A stretch of 64,000 nucleotides of DNA from Pedobacter planticolens (GTDB lineage: Bacteria; Bacteroidota; Bacteroidia; Sphingobacteriales; Sphingobacteriaceae): NCBI RefSeq assembly GCF_014172375.1, contig NZ_WNXD01000001.1:1240001-1304000 (forward strand). Direction: 5' to 3'. Made by a program: the position numbers and the translations under genes. The notes under the pieces were generated by a model. It was not told the DNA's origin, made no database searches, and saw only the letters and a list, made by a program, of their open reading frames with translations. Positions 8,037-16,762 of this stretch are shown here, in pieces. Each line of letters begins with the position of its first letter. The stretch's first letter is position 1.

Positions 8037-10376
8037 TTAATTGTTTTTTAATTGAATACTTGCTTTTACGGGTTTGGTAGACCTAATGATCACGTTGGTT
8101 TGTGTTCTTTTGGTATTTAATGTTTTGATATAGAATAGTTGTATACCTGAAGAAGATAGGCTGCCACTTATGGTTCGATTTCCTGTAGCATCTTGTAAAA
8201 TTAGCGCTGTCGGAGGTGTTAAATTTTCAAACTGTATACCATCTGGAGATAATGGATAGCTAATGGGAGTAATATTACTTCCTTGGCAGATATCCTGTCC
8301 ATTAACCGTATTATATTTAATGTTGTTGCACAAGCCAACGCCAGATGTAGCTCCATTTAAACACTCCTCATCTGCATTTACAGGACCTAAAGCATTATTG
8401 CCAGTAGCATCTGGATCGGTTAAATCAGCGGGTCTTAATATGCTCGCTTTAGTGTTGCTAAATACTTGAGTATAACTTCCTGTAAAGGTTGCAGTAATGA
8501 CGATGTCGATTGTACCTTGGTTGGGCAAATCAAGCGAAGCTGTATAACTCTGTGCACCAGTAATGCCATTACTGACATTTACACCTATGCTTTGGTTTGT
8601 TGGTGTTACCGAGCTAATGGTTAATCCAGCAGGCAGTGAAATAGCTAAACGTGATCCATTTGCCGCCGAAGGGCCATCATTTTGTACCTTAACTGTATAT
8701 GTAATCGTACGGTCTGAAAAGTACTTGGATAGATCTGGACTTATCGATTCAATTTTTAAATCTGCCTTTAGAATTTCGATGTTGACTAACTGTGTTGTTT
8801 TACCGCTTTCGATGTAAGTCCAAGTGTCCATCGAACGATTATCGCCAAATTGATTATTTGTAGAATAAGCGCCAAACTTGTGCCCATTGCTATTGCTATG
8901 TTCCCCTATTAAATTGGTTACAGGATTAGAACTGTTTCTAGCAGGATTACCTGCACCGCTAATACTAACATCATCCCAGTAAACAATGTCGCTATATTCT
9001 GATGGATTAGTGTTCGAAGGATTTACGGTATAACTGGGATTATTCTCTATCAGTTCGATAATAATCCCCTTTGGATTAATCTCCATATCTATATAGGGAA
9101 AATGCACTTCTGCCGACCTTAAGAAAGTCTGTACCAATGGCGAAATTGGACCTGGTGGCACTAAATTTCCATTGGCATCTTTAACATCCCAAAATATTTC
9201 GTTATTGCCAGGAACTGCTGAACCGTTAATAACACGATCGGCACCGTTGGACATAGGGATTGTAATTTGATAACTACCTGATGAAGAAGCTGTAAAAGTA
9301 ATTTTCGCTCCTTTATAGCTAATTTTACCTTTCGTACCTTCAACACCAGTAAATTTCAAATTTGTGATGATAGGCAAGACAGCGTTTTTCTTTAGCCAAG
9401 TAGTTTGGTCTGCCGCATTGATAAACGCAGCGGATGTTGTCGGAAGGTCTGTATTTGGCGTGTTATAGAAAATCTTATGTGTTTTATTTAAAGCATCATC
9501 AGGCGTTCTTGGATCATGAAGACCTGCAAGATCTAAGGTTGAAGTCCCGTTTAAACTTTTGTAAGTGGCTACTCCGTTTACAGCAAAGCCATTGTTATTA
9601 GAAAAAAAAGTAAAGGCATGACCATTGTTTCCATTGGTTTTTATACGGTATGCTCTTCCATCTTCGGTAAGGACATAATTGGTTACATAAAAACCCTTCG
9701 CGGGATTTGTGAAGCTATCATTAATCCCAAGGTTTAAAACGTTGGCGTAAACACGACCACTTAGCCATGCCGTGTTTGCGGTATTTCTTACCGAAACATC
9801 CCAAGCTGCTATATAATTTGCAGTATTGCCTGTTGCTTGAGTCCAGTTCGCATCTGCTGAAATATCTGGAGGAGTGATGTCACCGCTGTTATTATTTCCT
9901 ACCGGCGCCTGAAATTCTACTCTCCAAATACCTTCATTTGCCGCTGTAACACCAATACTTACGGGCGTATAACCCACACCTGGCCCCAACAATTCAGCTG
10001 CCCTGTTTGGGATAAGACCTACACCACCGCCCCCATTATAGGTATTAATTGCTCCACTAGGCGACGTAACAATAATTCGCCCATTATTTACGCCAATTGC
10101 ACTTGACGCTACCGCAATTGTTTCACCTGCTTTTGCATAAACGAAATGAGTGCCTTTGGTTTTAAAAGGAAAGCGGTCTGTATAATTATTATTATCTACG
10201 TTCGCATATAAAAAAGCCCTATTACCTGTTGCTCCAGATGGATACAAATCTTTACTACCTTCTGCAAAAGTATTTTTGGTAAAAAAAGAAAGTATAATAA
10301 AGGCTAGGCAACACAGCGAAAGCCGCGAAGTTAATAATGATCTCTTCAATAAATTTAGAACCCTAACGCAAAACAT
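8037..10376 (-). CDS. Large secreted DUF11-containing surface protein
   Basis: First gene of the surface-protein operon; 779 residues. A long N-terminal signal sequence ends near TFAEG (residue 39). About 490 residues of beta-rich sequence follow, with many NxNG and DxxG turns, and a DUF11 domain at about residues 535-665 (YTVKVQNDGPSAANG ... LPAGLTISSV). No type IX CTD is visible; the last 110 residues (QDICQGSNITPI ... KASIQLKNN) form another beta domain. A TATGTTTG box resembling a -7 element lies at 10421-10428, 45 nt upstream, without a clear -33 partner. A structural or adhesive surface role is likely but unproven. Confidence 0.85.
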   Translation of the reverse strand: MFCVRVLNLLKRSLLTSRLSLCCLAFIILSFFTKNTFAEGSKDLYPSGATGNRAFLYANVDNNNYTDRFPFKTKGTHFVYAKAGETIAVASSAIGVNNGRIIVTSPSGAINTYNGGGGVGLIPNRAAELLGPGVGYTPVSIGVTAANEGIWRVEFQAPVGNNNSGDITPPDISADANWTQATGNTANYIAAWDVSVRNTANTAWLSGRVYANVLNLGINDSFTNPAKGFYVTNYVLTEDGRAYRIKTNGNNGHAFTFFSNNNGFAVNGVATYKSLNGTSTLDLAGLHDPRTPDDALNKTHKIFYNTPNTDLPTTSAAFINAADQTTWLKKNAVLPIITNLKFTGVEGTKGKISYKGAKITFTASSSGSYQITIPMSNGADRVINGSAVPGNNEIFWDVKDANGNLVPPGPISPLVQTFLRSAEVHFPYIDMEINPKGIIIELIENNPSYTVNPSNTNPSEYSDIVYWDDVSISGAGNPARNSSNPVTNLIGEHSNSNGHKFGAYSTNNQFGDNRSMDTWTYIESGKTTQLVNIEILKADLKIESISPDLSKYFSDRTITYTVKVQNDGPSAANGSRLAISLPAGLTISSVTPTNQSIGVNVSNGITGAQSYTASLDLPNQGTIDIVITATFTGSYTQVFSNTKASILRPADLTDPDATGNNALGPVNADEECLNGATSGVGLCNNIKYNTVNGQDICQGSNITPISYPLSPDGIQFENLTPPTALILQDATGNRTISGSLSSSGIQLFYIKTLNTKRTQTNVIIRSTKPVKASIQLKNN

Positions 10377-10668
10377 ATTTCAAAAAGAGTATGCATTGCA
10401 AGAGCGTGATTGTACTAAACCAAACATAAAATAGGTAGATATGCGTGTATTATTTTCTTGCTACTAAAATAGGAACAATATTTGTATAGGGAAATACGTT
10501 CTACAATTTGTGGAAAAATATTTTAATGACAGTAATAATTGTAGAGAATATTGCCCAATATTCTACTATAACATTTTTAAGATCTGTCTTTCAGCTAGTT
10601 ATTAGCTACTGAAAATTGAACACATCCCAAACACTTATCAAGCGCATAAATCTTTTCATCATACAAGC

Positions 10669-10806
10669 AGAATACTCGAACTATACAGGGATTTAACAGG
10701 GAGCATAAAGGGGTTTATCCGAGTTTGGTCCCTGTCAACCCCCTGTTAAGTCCCTGTTTATTATAAACATTTTATAACCTATTTAAGAGTTGTTCGCATT
10801 TTTTTA
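10669..10806. repeat. Interspersed repeat copy A with 16-bp hairpin
   Basis: A diverged copy of the element at 27897-28024. Both begin AGAATACTCG, continue with TATA(C/T)AGGGATTT and AGGGAG blocks, then GAGT(T/C)TxGTCCCT, and end near TTAAGAxxTGTTC. In this copy the blocks form a hairpin: 10686-10701 pairs with 10741-10756 (16 bp, one G-U) around a 39-nt loop. It lies in the 640-bp gap between the surface operon and the ArsR gene. The rest of that gap shows no gene. Confidence 0.65.
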
Positions 10807-10950
10807 CAGCTGCCCTCAAGTATTAGATATTTTTAGATAAGATATTTTTAAAAGGCAAACACGAAGCCCTGAAATGCTTATATTTTTTGCTCGCCTACTC
10901 CGTAGCTGTTAGCTGTGATTTTAACTAAAAGAAAAATATTTTGAAAAATA

Positions 10951-10986
10951 TTTGCGAAACCGAAAAGTTGCATATATATTTGCAAC
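10951..10986 (+). promoter_or_regulatory. Promoter with overlapping inverted repeat upstream of ArsR-type gene
   Basis: A Bacteroidota-type promoter: TTTG at 10951-10954, a 20-nt spacer, and TATATTTG at 10975-10982, the same spacing as at the tRNA-Lys promoter. The -7 box sits inside an inverted repeat, GTTGCA (10967-10972) with TGCAAC (10981-10986) and an 8-nt spacer. ArsR-family proteins commonly repress their own promoters by binding such repeats, so autoregulation is a reasonable inference. Confidence 0.65.
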
Positions 10987-11017
10987 CGATTAGTTTCTTA
11001 ATTTAATTTTTAAACAA

Positions 11018-11341
11018 ATGAGGCGAGACATATTTCAAGCTATTGCAGACCCGACAAGACGTGGTATTGTCGCTTTAATTGCATTACAGGCAATGACACC
11101 TAATGCCATTGCCGAAAACTTTAACACGACACGACAAGCAGTATCAAAGCATTTACGCATTCTGACTGAATGTGAACTTGTAAAACAAGAATATCAGGGT
11201 AGAGAAATTTACTACTCTCTTGAAATTGAAAAAATGAAAGAAATAGACAAATGGTTAGACCAATACCGGAAGATTTGGGAAAACCGATTTAATCAACTAG
11301 ACCAAGTATTATCAACACTAAAAAAACAGACCACGAAGTAG
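11018..11341 (+). CDS. ArsR/SmtB-family winged-helix transcriptional regulator
   Basis: A 107-residue regulator. The N-terminal [16 protein letters not shown] and the recognition region [19 protein letters not shown] followed by the wing [13 protein letters not shown] are classic for the ArsR group that lacks metal-binding cysteines. This subgroup is usually encoded beside an SRPBCC/AHSA1 protein, as here 43 bp downstream. It probably acts as a dimeric repressor of its own operon at the inverted repeat overlapping the -7 box. The effector is unknown. The C-terminal helix (about 75-105) is the likely dimer element. Confidence 0.92.
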   Translation: MRRDIFQAIADPTRRGIVALIALQAMTPNAIAENFNTTRQAVSKHLRILTECELVKQEYQGREIYYSLEIEKMKEIDKWLDQYRKIWENRFNQLDQVLSTLKKQTTK

Positions 11342-11384
11342 CGTTGATACCAATAAAAAACAATTAACTTTTAAATCAATAAAA

Positions 11385-11885
11385 ATGAAAAACAATTTGC
11401 TATTTGATTTTACCGTAGATAAAGCATCAAAAACGGTATTCGTAAACAGAGAATTTGCAGCCGACCTTTCGTTAGTTTGGGATGCTTTTACCAAACAAGA
11501 AATTTTGGACCAATGGTGGGCACCGAAACCTTGGAGTTCAAAAACAAAAGTGATGAATTTTGAACCAGGTGGACGAAGATTTTATGCAATGGTAAGCCCA
11601 GAAGGAGACGAACATTGGTCGCTTCAGCAATATACTTCTGTTAGTCCAAAAACTAATTTCAAATATTTAAATGCTTTTGCTGATGCAGCTGGAAACCCTG
11701 AATTGCCAGGTTCTGATTGGGATTTGAGTTTCAGCGAGCAAGATGGGACAACAAAAGTCAGTATTGTTATTAAAAATGATTCACTAGAGCGCATGGAAAA
11801 AATGATTGAAATGGGTTTCCAAGGAGGATTTACCATGACATTGAATTACCTAGACGAATTGTTGGCTACATTAGCTAAAAAATGA
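11385..11885 (+). CDS. SRPBCC (AHSA1-like) domain protein
   Basis: A 166-residue soluble protein with the START-like fold of the AHSA1 family. Recognisable segments are [31 protein letters not shown] near the N-terminus, then [16 protein letters not shown] and the C-terminal [16 protein letters not shown] followed by [10 protein letters not shown]. The fold has a hydrophobic cavity that binds small ligands, but the ligand of this subgroup is not known. It is cotranscribed with the ArsR-type gene and its stop overlaps the next start by 4 bp (ATGA), so translation is probably coupled. Confidence 0.92.
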   Translation: MKNNLLFDFTVDKASKTVFVNREFAADLSLVWDAFTKQEILDQWWAPKPWSSKTKVMNFEPGGRRFYAMVSPEGDEHWSLQQYTSVSPKTNFKYLNAFADAAGNPELPGSDWDLSFSEQDGTTKVSIVIKNDSLERMEKMIEMGFQGGFTMTLNYLDELLATLAKK

Positions 11886-12091
11886 TTTACGTTTTCAAAA
11901 CTTCAGTGAGAACAAAACTTCAAGTAAGGAACCTTAAACCTTATTTTAACAAAATAGTTCCTACTAAAAAGTGGAATTTCGACCTTGAGGATTGTGACAA
12001 GATTTTGCGTATTGACTGTGAAGAAAATATAGTTTTGAAAATAGTAGACTTGCTAAATATTCATAAATTTAACTGCGAAGAATTGGAGTAA
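11882..12091 (+). CDS. Small protein, possible ferredoxin-like (HMA-type) fold
   Basis: A 69-residue protein whose ATG overlaps the stop of the SRPBCC gene (ATGA), which supports it being real. The pattern (VFKTSV near the N-terminus, [27 protein letters not shown], then [13 protein letters not shown]) suggests a beta-alpha-beta-beta-alpha-beta arrangement. This resembles small heavy-metal-associated-like proteins, but the CxxC metal motif is absent. Function is not recognisable. It lies 2 bp before the DUF1801 gene, so it is part of the same operon. Confidence 0.75.
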   Translation: MIYVFKTSVRTKLQVRNLKPYFNKIVPTKKWNFDLEDCDKILRIDCEENIVLKIVDLLNIHKFNCEELE

Positions 12092-12093
12092 TC

Positions 12094-12519
12094 ATGAACA
12101 TACAAGATCAAATCACAGCGTATATTGCTAGTCAACCTGAACCAAAACGCAGCGAAATGCAAGAATTGCACCGCACCATTTTGGAAGCAATGTCAGGATG
12201 TAAATTATGGTTCTTGGACGGTAAAAACAGTGAAAATAAAACTGTTTCTAATCCTAATATTGGATATGGACTTCGGACTATACACTATGCTGATAGAACT
12301 ACCAGAGAGTTTTATCAAATTGGCTTGAGTGCAAATACAACTGGGATCTCTGTCTATATTCTTGGTATTGAGGATAAAACCTATTTAGCCAAAACATATG
12401 CAGAAAAACTAGGCAAAGCAAGTGTGACAGGGTATTGCATTAAATTCAAAACGATAAAAGATATAAATATTGATATACTTCAAGAAGCAATACGACGTGA
12501 GGTTGAAGTGACAAAATAA
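12094..12519 (+). CDS. DUF1801 domain protein
   Basis: A 141-residue protein with the DUF1801 (YdhG-like) signature: an N-terminal helix pair (YIASQPEPKRSEMQELHRTILEAM) and a central beta region (YGLRTIHYADRTTREFYQIGLSA) followed by KLGKASVTGYCIKFKTIKDI. The biochemical activity of the family is unknown. It is the last gene of the ArsR operon and is followed within 3 bp by a strong terminator. A similar ArsR/SRPBCC/DUF1801 grouping is common in this phylum. Confidence 0.88.
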   Translation: MNIQDQITAYIASQPEPKRSEMQELHRTILEAMSGCKLWFLDGKNSENKTVSNPNIGYGLRTIHYADRTTREFYQIGLSANTTGISVYILGIEDKTYLAKTYAEKLGKASVTGYCIKFKTIKDINIDILQEAIRREVEVTK

Positions 12520-12521
12520 TT

Positions 12522-12556
12522 AAAAAGCCTTACAAGAAATGTAAGGCTTTTTTGTT
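12522..12556. terminator. Bidirectional rho-independent terminator
   Basis: Stem AAAAAGCCTTACA/TGTAAGGCTTTTT with an AGAAA loop, giving A- and T-tracts on both sides. It lies between the convergent DUF1801 gene and the sulfatase gene, so it can serve both strands. The stem and the tail (TTTTTTGTTTT) closely match the terminators at 5217 and 27804. Confidence 0.88.
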
Positions 12557-12608
12557 TTAAACTCATTTGTCATTCCGAGTTTCGAGGAATCTCTAATCTA
12601 AAATACTT

Positions 12609-14048
12609 TTAATTTTCTCCGCCCACATTCCCTTGAACAGGTTTATTGGTGGCAGTTATCTTAGTCGGTAGCGGAGCATTGGTTTTTTTCATCCAGTCTA
12701 AAAGGTCAGTTAACAATTCATCTCTTTTTGTCGTGTTCGAGCCAGCTAGATTATTATGTTCTCCTTCATCGGTTTTGATATTATACAATTCAACTGCGTT
12801 ATTGTCTTTGATTTTTGCCTTACCCCCATCCAACAACCACTCTTCTAGATATAAGTGAAGCTTAAAATCTCCTTTTCTGATTACAGCGACTGGCCTAGAG
12901 CGAAATACTTTATCGCGTCCTCTTATGACAGGATTATCTAGATAACCAGGAAAATACCAGTATATTGATTTCCTTATCGTTTCACTTTTCTGTCCGAGCA
13001 AAAGTGGCATCAAGTCTTCACCATCACCATTAAATTTCTTATCCCCTGCAAGTGCTATAAAAGTTGGATATAAATCAAGGTTGATAATTGGATTTGAATT
13101 TACTGTGCCCGATTTTATCTTATTTGGCCAATACGCCACGAAAGGTTCTCTAATCCCACCTTCATAATATGATCCTTTATTACCTCTTAAAGGTTCTTGA
13201 GAAGATTGTTGTGTAGCACCATTATCACTGGTAAAAATAACGAGTGTATTCTTTTCAAGTCCAGAACTCTTTAAATAATCCAATAGTATTCCTATACTGG
13301 CATCTAAATCATAAGTACAAGCAGCATAAACAGCCATATTTCCAGTTAGACCCTTTTTTCTGAATTTATCAATGCTTTCTGGCCTTGCTTCTAACTTAGA
13401 ATGGATGGCGTTGTGAGCTAGATAGGCAAAAAATGGTTTTTGCTTATTGGCCTCCATAAACTTAATTGTTTCATTAGTCAGAGAAAACACGCCTTTTGGG
13501 TCATTTGCTTCATTACTTTTCTTATCAGACTGTTCCTTATTCCCTTCAAAATACAAATCAAATCCTTGCGCTTCTGGTCTAGTCTCTTTAGAGCCGTCTG
13601 CCAAGTGCCATTTACCGAAAATAGCCGTTGCATAACCATTACCTTTAAGCCCTTCGGCAATTGTATTAAAAGATGGGTTTAGGGAGATAGTATTGCGCAC
13701 AGGAACCAATTTCATCAGATCAACAGGTCCACGGGTGGTACTCCCTACTGCATAAACCCCATGTCTTGGGCCATACTTTCCGCTTATTAAACAAGCCCGA
13801 CTAGGTGCTCAATTACCAGCTCCTGCATAGGCATTGTTAAAAACCATCCCCTTTTTTGACAACGCATCAATATTGGGCGTTTCCATTATCTTGCTTCCTG
13901 TAAAGCCACAATCCATATAACCAAGGTCATCGGCAAAAATGAGCAATATGTTTGGTTTTGTCTCAAGATGCTTATCCTGAGAACTAGCGGTAATGCATCG
14001 CGAAGCCGCAAATAGGCACAGTAAAAAAACTTTAAAGGATGATCTCAT
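12609..14048 (-). pseudogene. Sulfatase (family S1) with in-frame TGA at the catalytic cysteine codon
   Basis: One reading frame of 479 codons encodes a sulfatase with a signal peptide and metal ligands D40-D41 (LLIFADDLGY). It is interrupted only at codon 80 (13809-13811, TGA). The next residues are APSRACLISGKYGPRHGVY, so the TGA replaces the cysteine of the CxPSR motif that is normally oxidised to formylglycine. In the intact sulfatase at 22340-23737, D31 to C71 is 40 residues, the same distance as D40 to codon 80 here. The rest of the frame is intact, with later motifs such as GKWHLADG, FTSDNGA and GGIREP. Explanations are a recent single-base nonsense mutation (TGC or TGT to TGA), selenocysteine recoding, or a sequence error. 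As ordinary code it would give only a 79-residue fragment; internal ATG 13715 lacks the active site. Confidence 0.93.
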
Positions 14049-14198
14049 TAAACAAATTTAAAAGATACTAACTATCCTAGTAAACAATTTATTAACCTCT
14101 TATTAGCATATATTGACAAATACTGAGATAAGCTGACTTGTGAAGAAACTAAACCACATAGAAACATAGATAACATAGTTAAGACGTATTGTTTTTTT

Positions 14199-14281
14199 GC
14201 ATGTCAGTCTGAGCTTGTCGAAGACCTTTTACCCATATCCTTTACTTCGGCTAGGCTCAGTGCAATCTAGCTCAGGATGAC
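14199..14281. repeat. REP-like interspersed element, reverse copy
   Basis: The segment begins GCATGTCAGTCTGAGC and ends AGCTCAGGATGAC, and is nearly the reverse complement of 20292-20374. Each copy has GTCGAAGACC and CGGCTAGGCTCAG-type blocks that are inversely related. It lies in the 354-bp gap between the interrupted sulfatase and the DUF4382 gene; no gene is seen in the gap. Confidence 0.75.
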
Positions 14282-14346
14282 AAAACACACTAAACCTATG
14301 TGTCTATGTTGTTCCATTTTTAGGTAGCTTCTAACAAATTTAATAT

Positions 14347-14385
14347 AAAAAAAGCCTGACGAGATAACGTTCTCATCAGGCTTTT
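14347..14385 (-). terminator. Rho-independent terminator of the DUF4382 gene
   Basis: On the minus strand an 11-bp stem (GCCTGATGAGA with TCTCGTCAGGC, one mismatch) is followed by seven T. It starts 18 bp after the stop of the DUF4382 lipoprotein gene. The complement also has a short T-tract, so it may work weakly in both directions. Confidence 0.85.
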
Positions 14386-14402
14386 ATTTAGCGAGTTATT
14401 TC

Positions 14403-15200
14403 TTATTGTTTAAGCGTAGTTGTACCTAAATTGGTGTTTTGTCCAAGTGATACCGCAACATTAGTAATTGTACTATCTTTATAGCCAGCAATTGGAGCAA
14501 ATTTTACCGAATAACTTCCAGCAGCAAGACCGCCAACAGTAAATTTACCAGTTAATGCATCAGCAATTGTACCTACTGTATCTGTACCTTTAATTACTAA
14601 AACTTCTGGGTGACTAGCCAATGGCAATACTGTTCCTGATATTAATCCTGAAGTTGCGGCTGTAATACCTCTTACAACAGGTTTTAGTATATATTTACCA
14701 TTACCTGTTGAAACAATAGATTTAGCAGCATCAAAATCAAGTAACAAGGTGTAAGCAACACCTGGTTCAAGTTGTGGATTAGCTGTTAATTTAACTTTCC
14801 ATCCTGATGATTGTCCACTAGGCGTAGTTAAAGGTTGTTCAACACCTCCTACTACAATCGTATTTCCTGAGTCGTTTAAAACAAGTCTAATTTCTGTAAT
14901 CTCTCCGCTTGGCATTTCACCATCAGCAACTAAAAGATCTGGATTACTTGTTCCCATTCTAAAATTAAGAATATTAAAAACACCAGTATTCACTGCAAAA
15001 ACATAAGGTTTAGAGTCAGAAATCAATACTATTTCTTTAACACTTAAATTAATCTTCTCAAAATTACCAGGTGCATCAGTCATTCTAATTTGCACTTTCG
15101 TTGTTCCATTTGCAGATTGACCATCTTTTTTACAGCCAATAAACGTAGCAATACCACCCATACATACTATTAGGGCCATATAAATCAATTTCTTTTTCAT
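14403..15200 (-). CDS. DUF4382 domain lipoprotein
   Basis: The start at 15200 is chosen because it gives a clear lipoprotein signal (MKKKLIYMALIVCMGG ... FIGCKKDG). An upstream in-frame ATG at 15287 would bury this signal behind 29 residues. The mature protein is about 240 residues. DUF4382 spans about residues 28-170 of this start (VQIRMTDAPGNFEKINLSV, then VADGEMPSGEITEIRLVL). A carboxypeptidase-regulatory-like beta domain follows (TADALTGKFTVGGLAAGSYSVKFAP-like segment). It is probably anchored to the outer membrane. Function is unknown. It is monocistronic with its own terminator. Confidence 0.88.
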   Translation of the reverse strand: MKKKLIYMALIVCMGGIATFIGCKKDGQSANGTTKVQIRMTDAPGNFEKINLSVKEIVLISDSKPYVFAVNTGVFNILNFRMGTSNPDLLVADGEMPSGEITEIRLVLNDSGNTIVVGGVEQPLTTPSGQSSGWKVKLTANPQLEPGVAYTLLLDFDAAKSIVSTGNGKYILKPVVRGITAATSGLISGTVLPLASHPEVLVIKGTDTVGTIADALTGKFTVGGLAAGSYSVKFAPIAGYKDSTITNVAVSLGQNTNLGTTTLKQ

Positions 15201-15302
15201 AATTGTAGCTTTAGTTAATAATTGTTTAATAACACAAAACTCATACGTGAACATGAAAACAGCATGAAATTTCAAATCTATTTTCATCTATTAGTTTTTA
15301 TT

Positions 15303-15347
15303 AGCCGCTGATTCGCAGATTATTCTTTAATCTGCGAATCAGCGGCT
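15303..15347. repeat. 20-bp perfect inverted repeat
   Basis: AGCCGCTGATTCGCAGATTA at 15303-15322 is followed by a 5-nt loop (TTCTT) and the perfect complement at 15328-15347. There is no T-tract beyond a short TTTC. It lies in the 352-bp gap between divergent genes (14403-15200 minus and 15553 plus), so it is not expected to be a terminator; it is probably one of the dispersed palindromic elements. Confidence 0.85.
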
Positions 15348-15370
15348 TTCATAATGAGTTTTATTTTAAT

Positions 15371-15458
15371 ACACCCCGCCCGTTGGGCACCCCTCTGAAA
15401 GAGGGGAATATAGGTCGAAATTCCCCTCTTTCAGAGGGGTGGTCGAAGACCGGGGTGT
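15371..15458. repeat. Two-tier palindromic element
   Basis: Outer arms ACACCCCG (15371-15378) and CGGGGTGT (15451-15458) enclose perfect 21-bp inner arms at 15389-15409 and 15420-15440, with internal ACCCCTCTGAAAGAGGGG symmetry. The structure could fold into a long imperfect hairpin. It appears to be a dispersed non-coding repeat lying between divergent genes. Confidence 0.85.
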
Positions 15459-15552
15459 TTATTAAATTTGTTTTTCATCTTAATTTCATTTTGCTAGTTG
15501 ATATTTACATCTTCTTTCAACTGTTGATTTAAACTTTCTTTATATTTATACC

Positions 15553-15882
15553 ATGCGCATAGTACTTAATATTCTTTTATGTATTGGTTTTAGTTTACTT
15601 CCAATGCTCTTATCTGCAAAAACATTAGTTTTACCTAAAAAAGATGCTCTTGTAAATAGAGCGAAGTATTTGGTTACTGTAAATGATACTATCCCTGCTC
15701 AAAAACAAGATGATAAAAAAGCAAAAGAGCAGCCAAAGGACACAAAACAAGTCGGAAAGAATGTTGAACCAGAAATTAAACAAGTACCAAAAGCGAGAAG
15801 ACAGGTTAAACCGACTATAATTAAGCCAGCAATTAAAGTTAAACCAATAAAAATTGTGCGTCCGAAAATAAAGAAACCATAA
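15553..15882 (+). CDS. Small secreted Lys/Pro-rich protein
   Basis: A 109-residue protein with a signal peptide (cleavage near MLLSAKT, residue 22). The remainder is strongly basic and probably disordered: a KQDDKKAKEQPKDTKQ segment followed by repeated KPTIIKPAIKVKP-like Lys-Pro-Ile stretches. No family is recognised. It is the first gene of a four-gene plus-strand run with a barrel-like protein and a two-component system. It may be a periplasmic or surface-associated polycation; this is a guess. Confidence 0.65.
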   Translation: MRIVLNILLCIGFSLLPMLLSAKTLVLPKKDALVNRAKYLVTVNDTIPAQKQDDKKAKEQPKDTKQVGKNVEPEIKQVPKARRQVKPTIIKPAIKVKPIKIVRPKIKKP

Positions 15883-15905
15883 TAAGCGAACACTTGATTC
15901 CAATT

Positions 15906-16754
15906 ATGAAGAAACTGATTTATGTAATTGCTTTTTGTTTATTCTTCTTTAAAGCAAATGCACAACAAGACACGTTAAAAAAAACAACCCTTACATTAGC
16001 CGCACTATACAGCAGCAATGTAAGTTATTATGGACAAGCTACAAATGAGAAACTACCTTATGTTTTAGCAAATGCGACACTCCGTCTTCCATTAGGAATA
16101 TATTTTTCGGCTGGATCTTATAAACTGTTAAATTATGGCTCAGGGATCTCAGAAACAGATTTAGGTATAGGATATGATTATGATTTCTCTCCTAAACTCA
16201 CCGCAGGCATTGCGTATACGCACTCCTTCTTCCCTACCAATTCTCCTTTATTACGTGCGTCTAATGAAAATAATTTAAATCTATCTGTCGATTACAAATG
16301 GTCTTGGCTTAAAAGTTCCATTAGTACCGATTACGCCTTTGGAAAAGAAAAGGACATCTTTTTAAGTATAACTAACTCAAAAGAAATTAGTTTAGGGAGT
16401 TTGTTTAACGAAAAAGATGAGATTGCTATCGAACCAGCTTTTGAAATATCAACAGGAACCAGACATTTTGTAGAAACATATCTCATAGAAAAAGAGAAAC
16501 GTAATAATGCCAATAATAAAGGGAAAGCTCCTACTTCTCCAGGTAATTCAGGACAAAACACGACCACAACGGTTACTATTCCTTCAACTACTTTTCAGGT
16601 ATTATCTTACAATTTCAAATTACCTCTTACTTTTAGTCGTGCAAATTACATGGCCGAAGCTAGTATACAGTATTCTATTTTAGGGAAACACACTGAAGCA
16701 GAGCTGAAAAATCAACAAGCATTTTTTGGTTTAGCATTCTATTATCAATTTTAA
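15906..16754 (+). CDS. Putative outer-membrane beta-barrel protein
   Basis: The start at 15906 (MKKLIYVIAFCLFFFKANAQ) gives a clean signal peptide; the in-frame ATG at 15894 adds only four residues. The mature protein of about 260 residues has alternating amphipathic strands (LRLPLGIYFSAGSYKLL, LGIGYDYDFSPKLTAGIAYTH) and ends in an aromatic strand, FFGLAFYYQF, typical of outer-membrane barrels. A Gly/Thr-rich loop lies near residues 200-225. It resembles small hypothetical barrels commonly encoded beside OmpR/histidine kinase pairs. Cargo and function are unknown; it lies 8 bp before the response regulator gene. Confidence 0.75.
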   Translation: MKKLIYVIAFCLFFFKANAQQDTLKKTTLTLAALYSSNVSYYGQATNEKLPYVLANATLRLPLGIYFSAGSYKLLNYGSGISETDLGIGYDYDFSPKLTAGIAYTHSFFPTNSPLLRASNENNLNLSVDYKWSWLKSSISTDYAFGKEKDIFLSITNSKEISLGSLFNEKDEIAIEPAFEISTGTRHFVETYLIEKEKRNNANNKGKAPTSPGNSGQNTTTTVTIPSTTFQVLSYNFKLPLTFSRANYMAEASIQYSILGKHTEAELKNQQAFFGLAFYYQF

Positions 16755-16762
16755 ATACGGCT

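Noticed and set aside
12609..13715. Separate short sulfatase gene starting at ATG 13715
   Set aside because: It would lack the metal ligands and active-site motif; the frame continues upstream to the signal peptide across the single TGA.
15201..15287. 29-residue N-terminal extension of the DUF4382 protein
   Set aside because: It would hide a textbook lipoprotein signal that begins at 15200.
15371..15458. Insertion sequence
   Set aside because: Palindromic arms are present but no transposase, target duplication or sufficient length.
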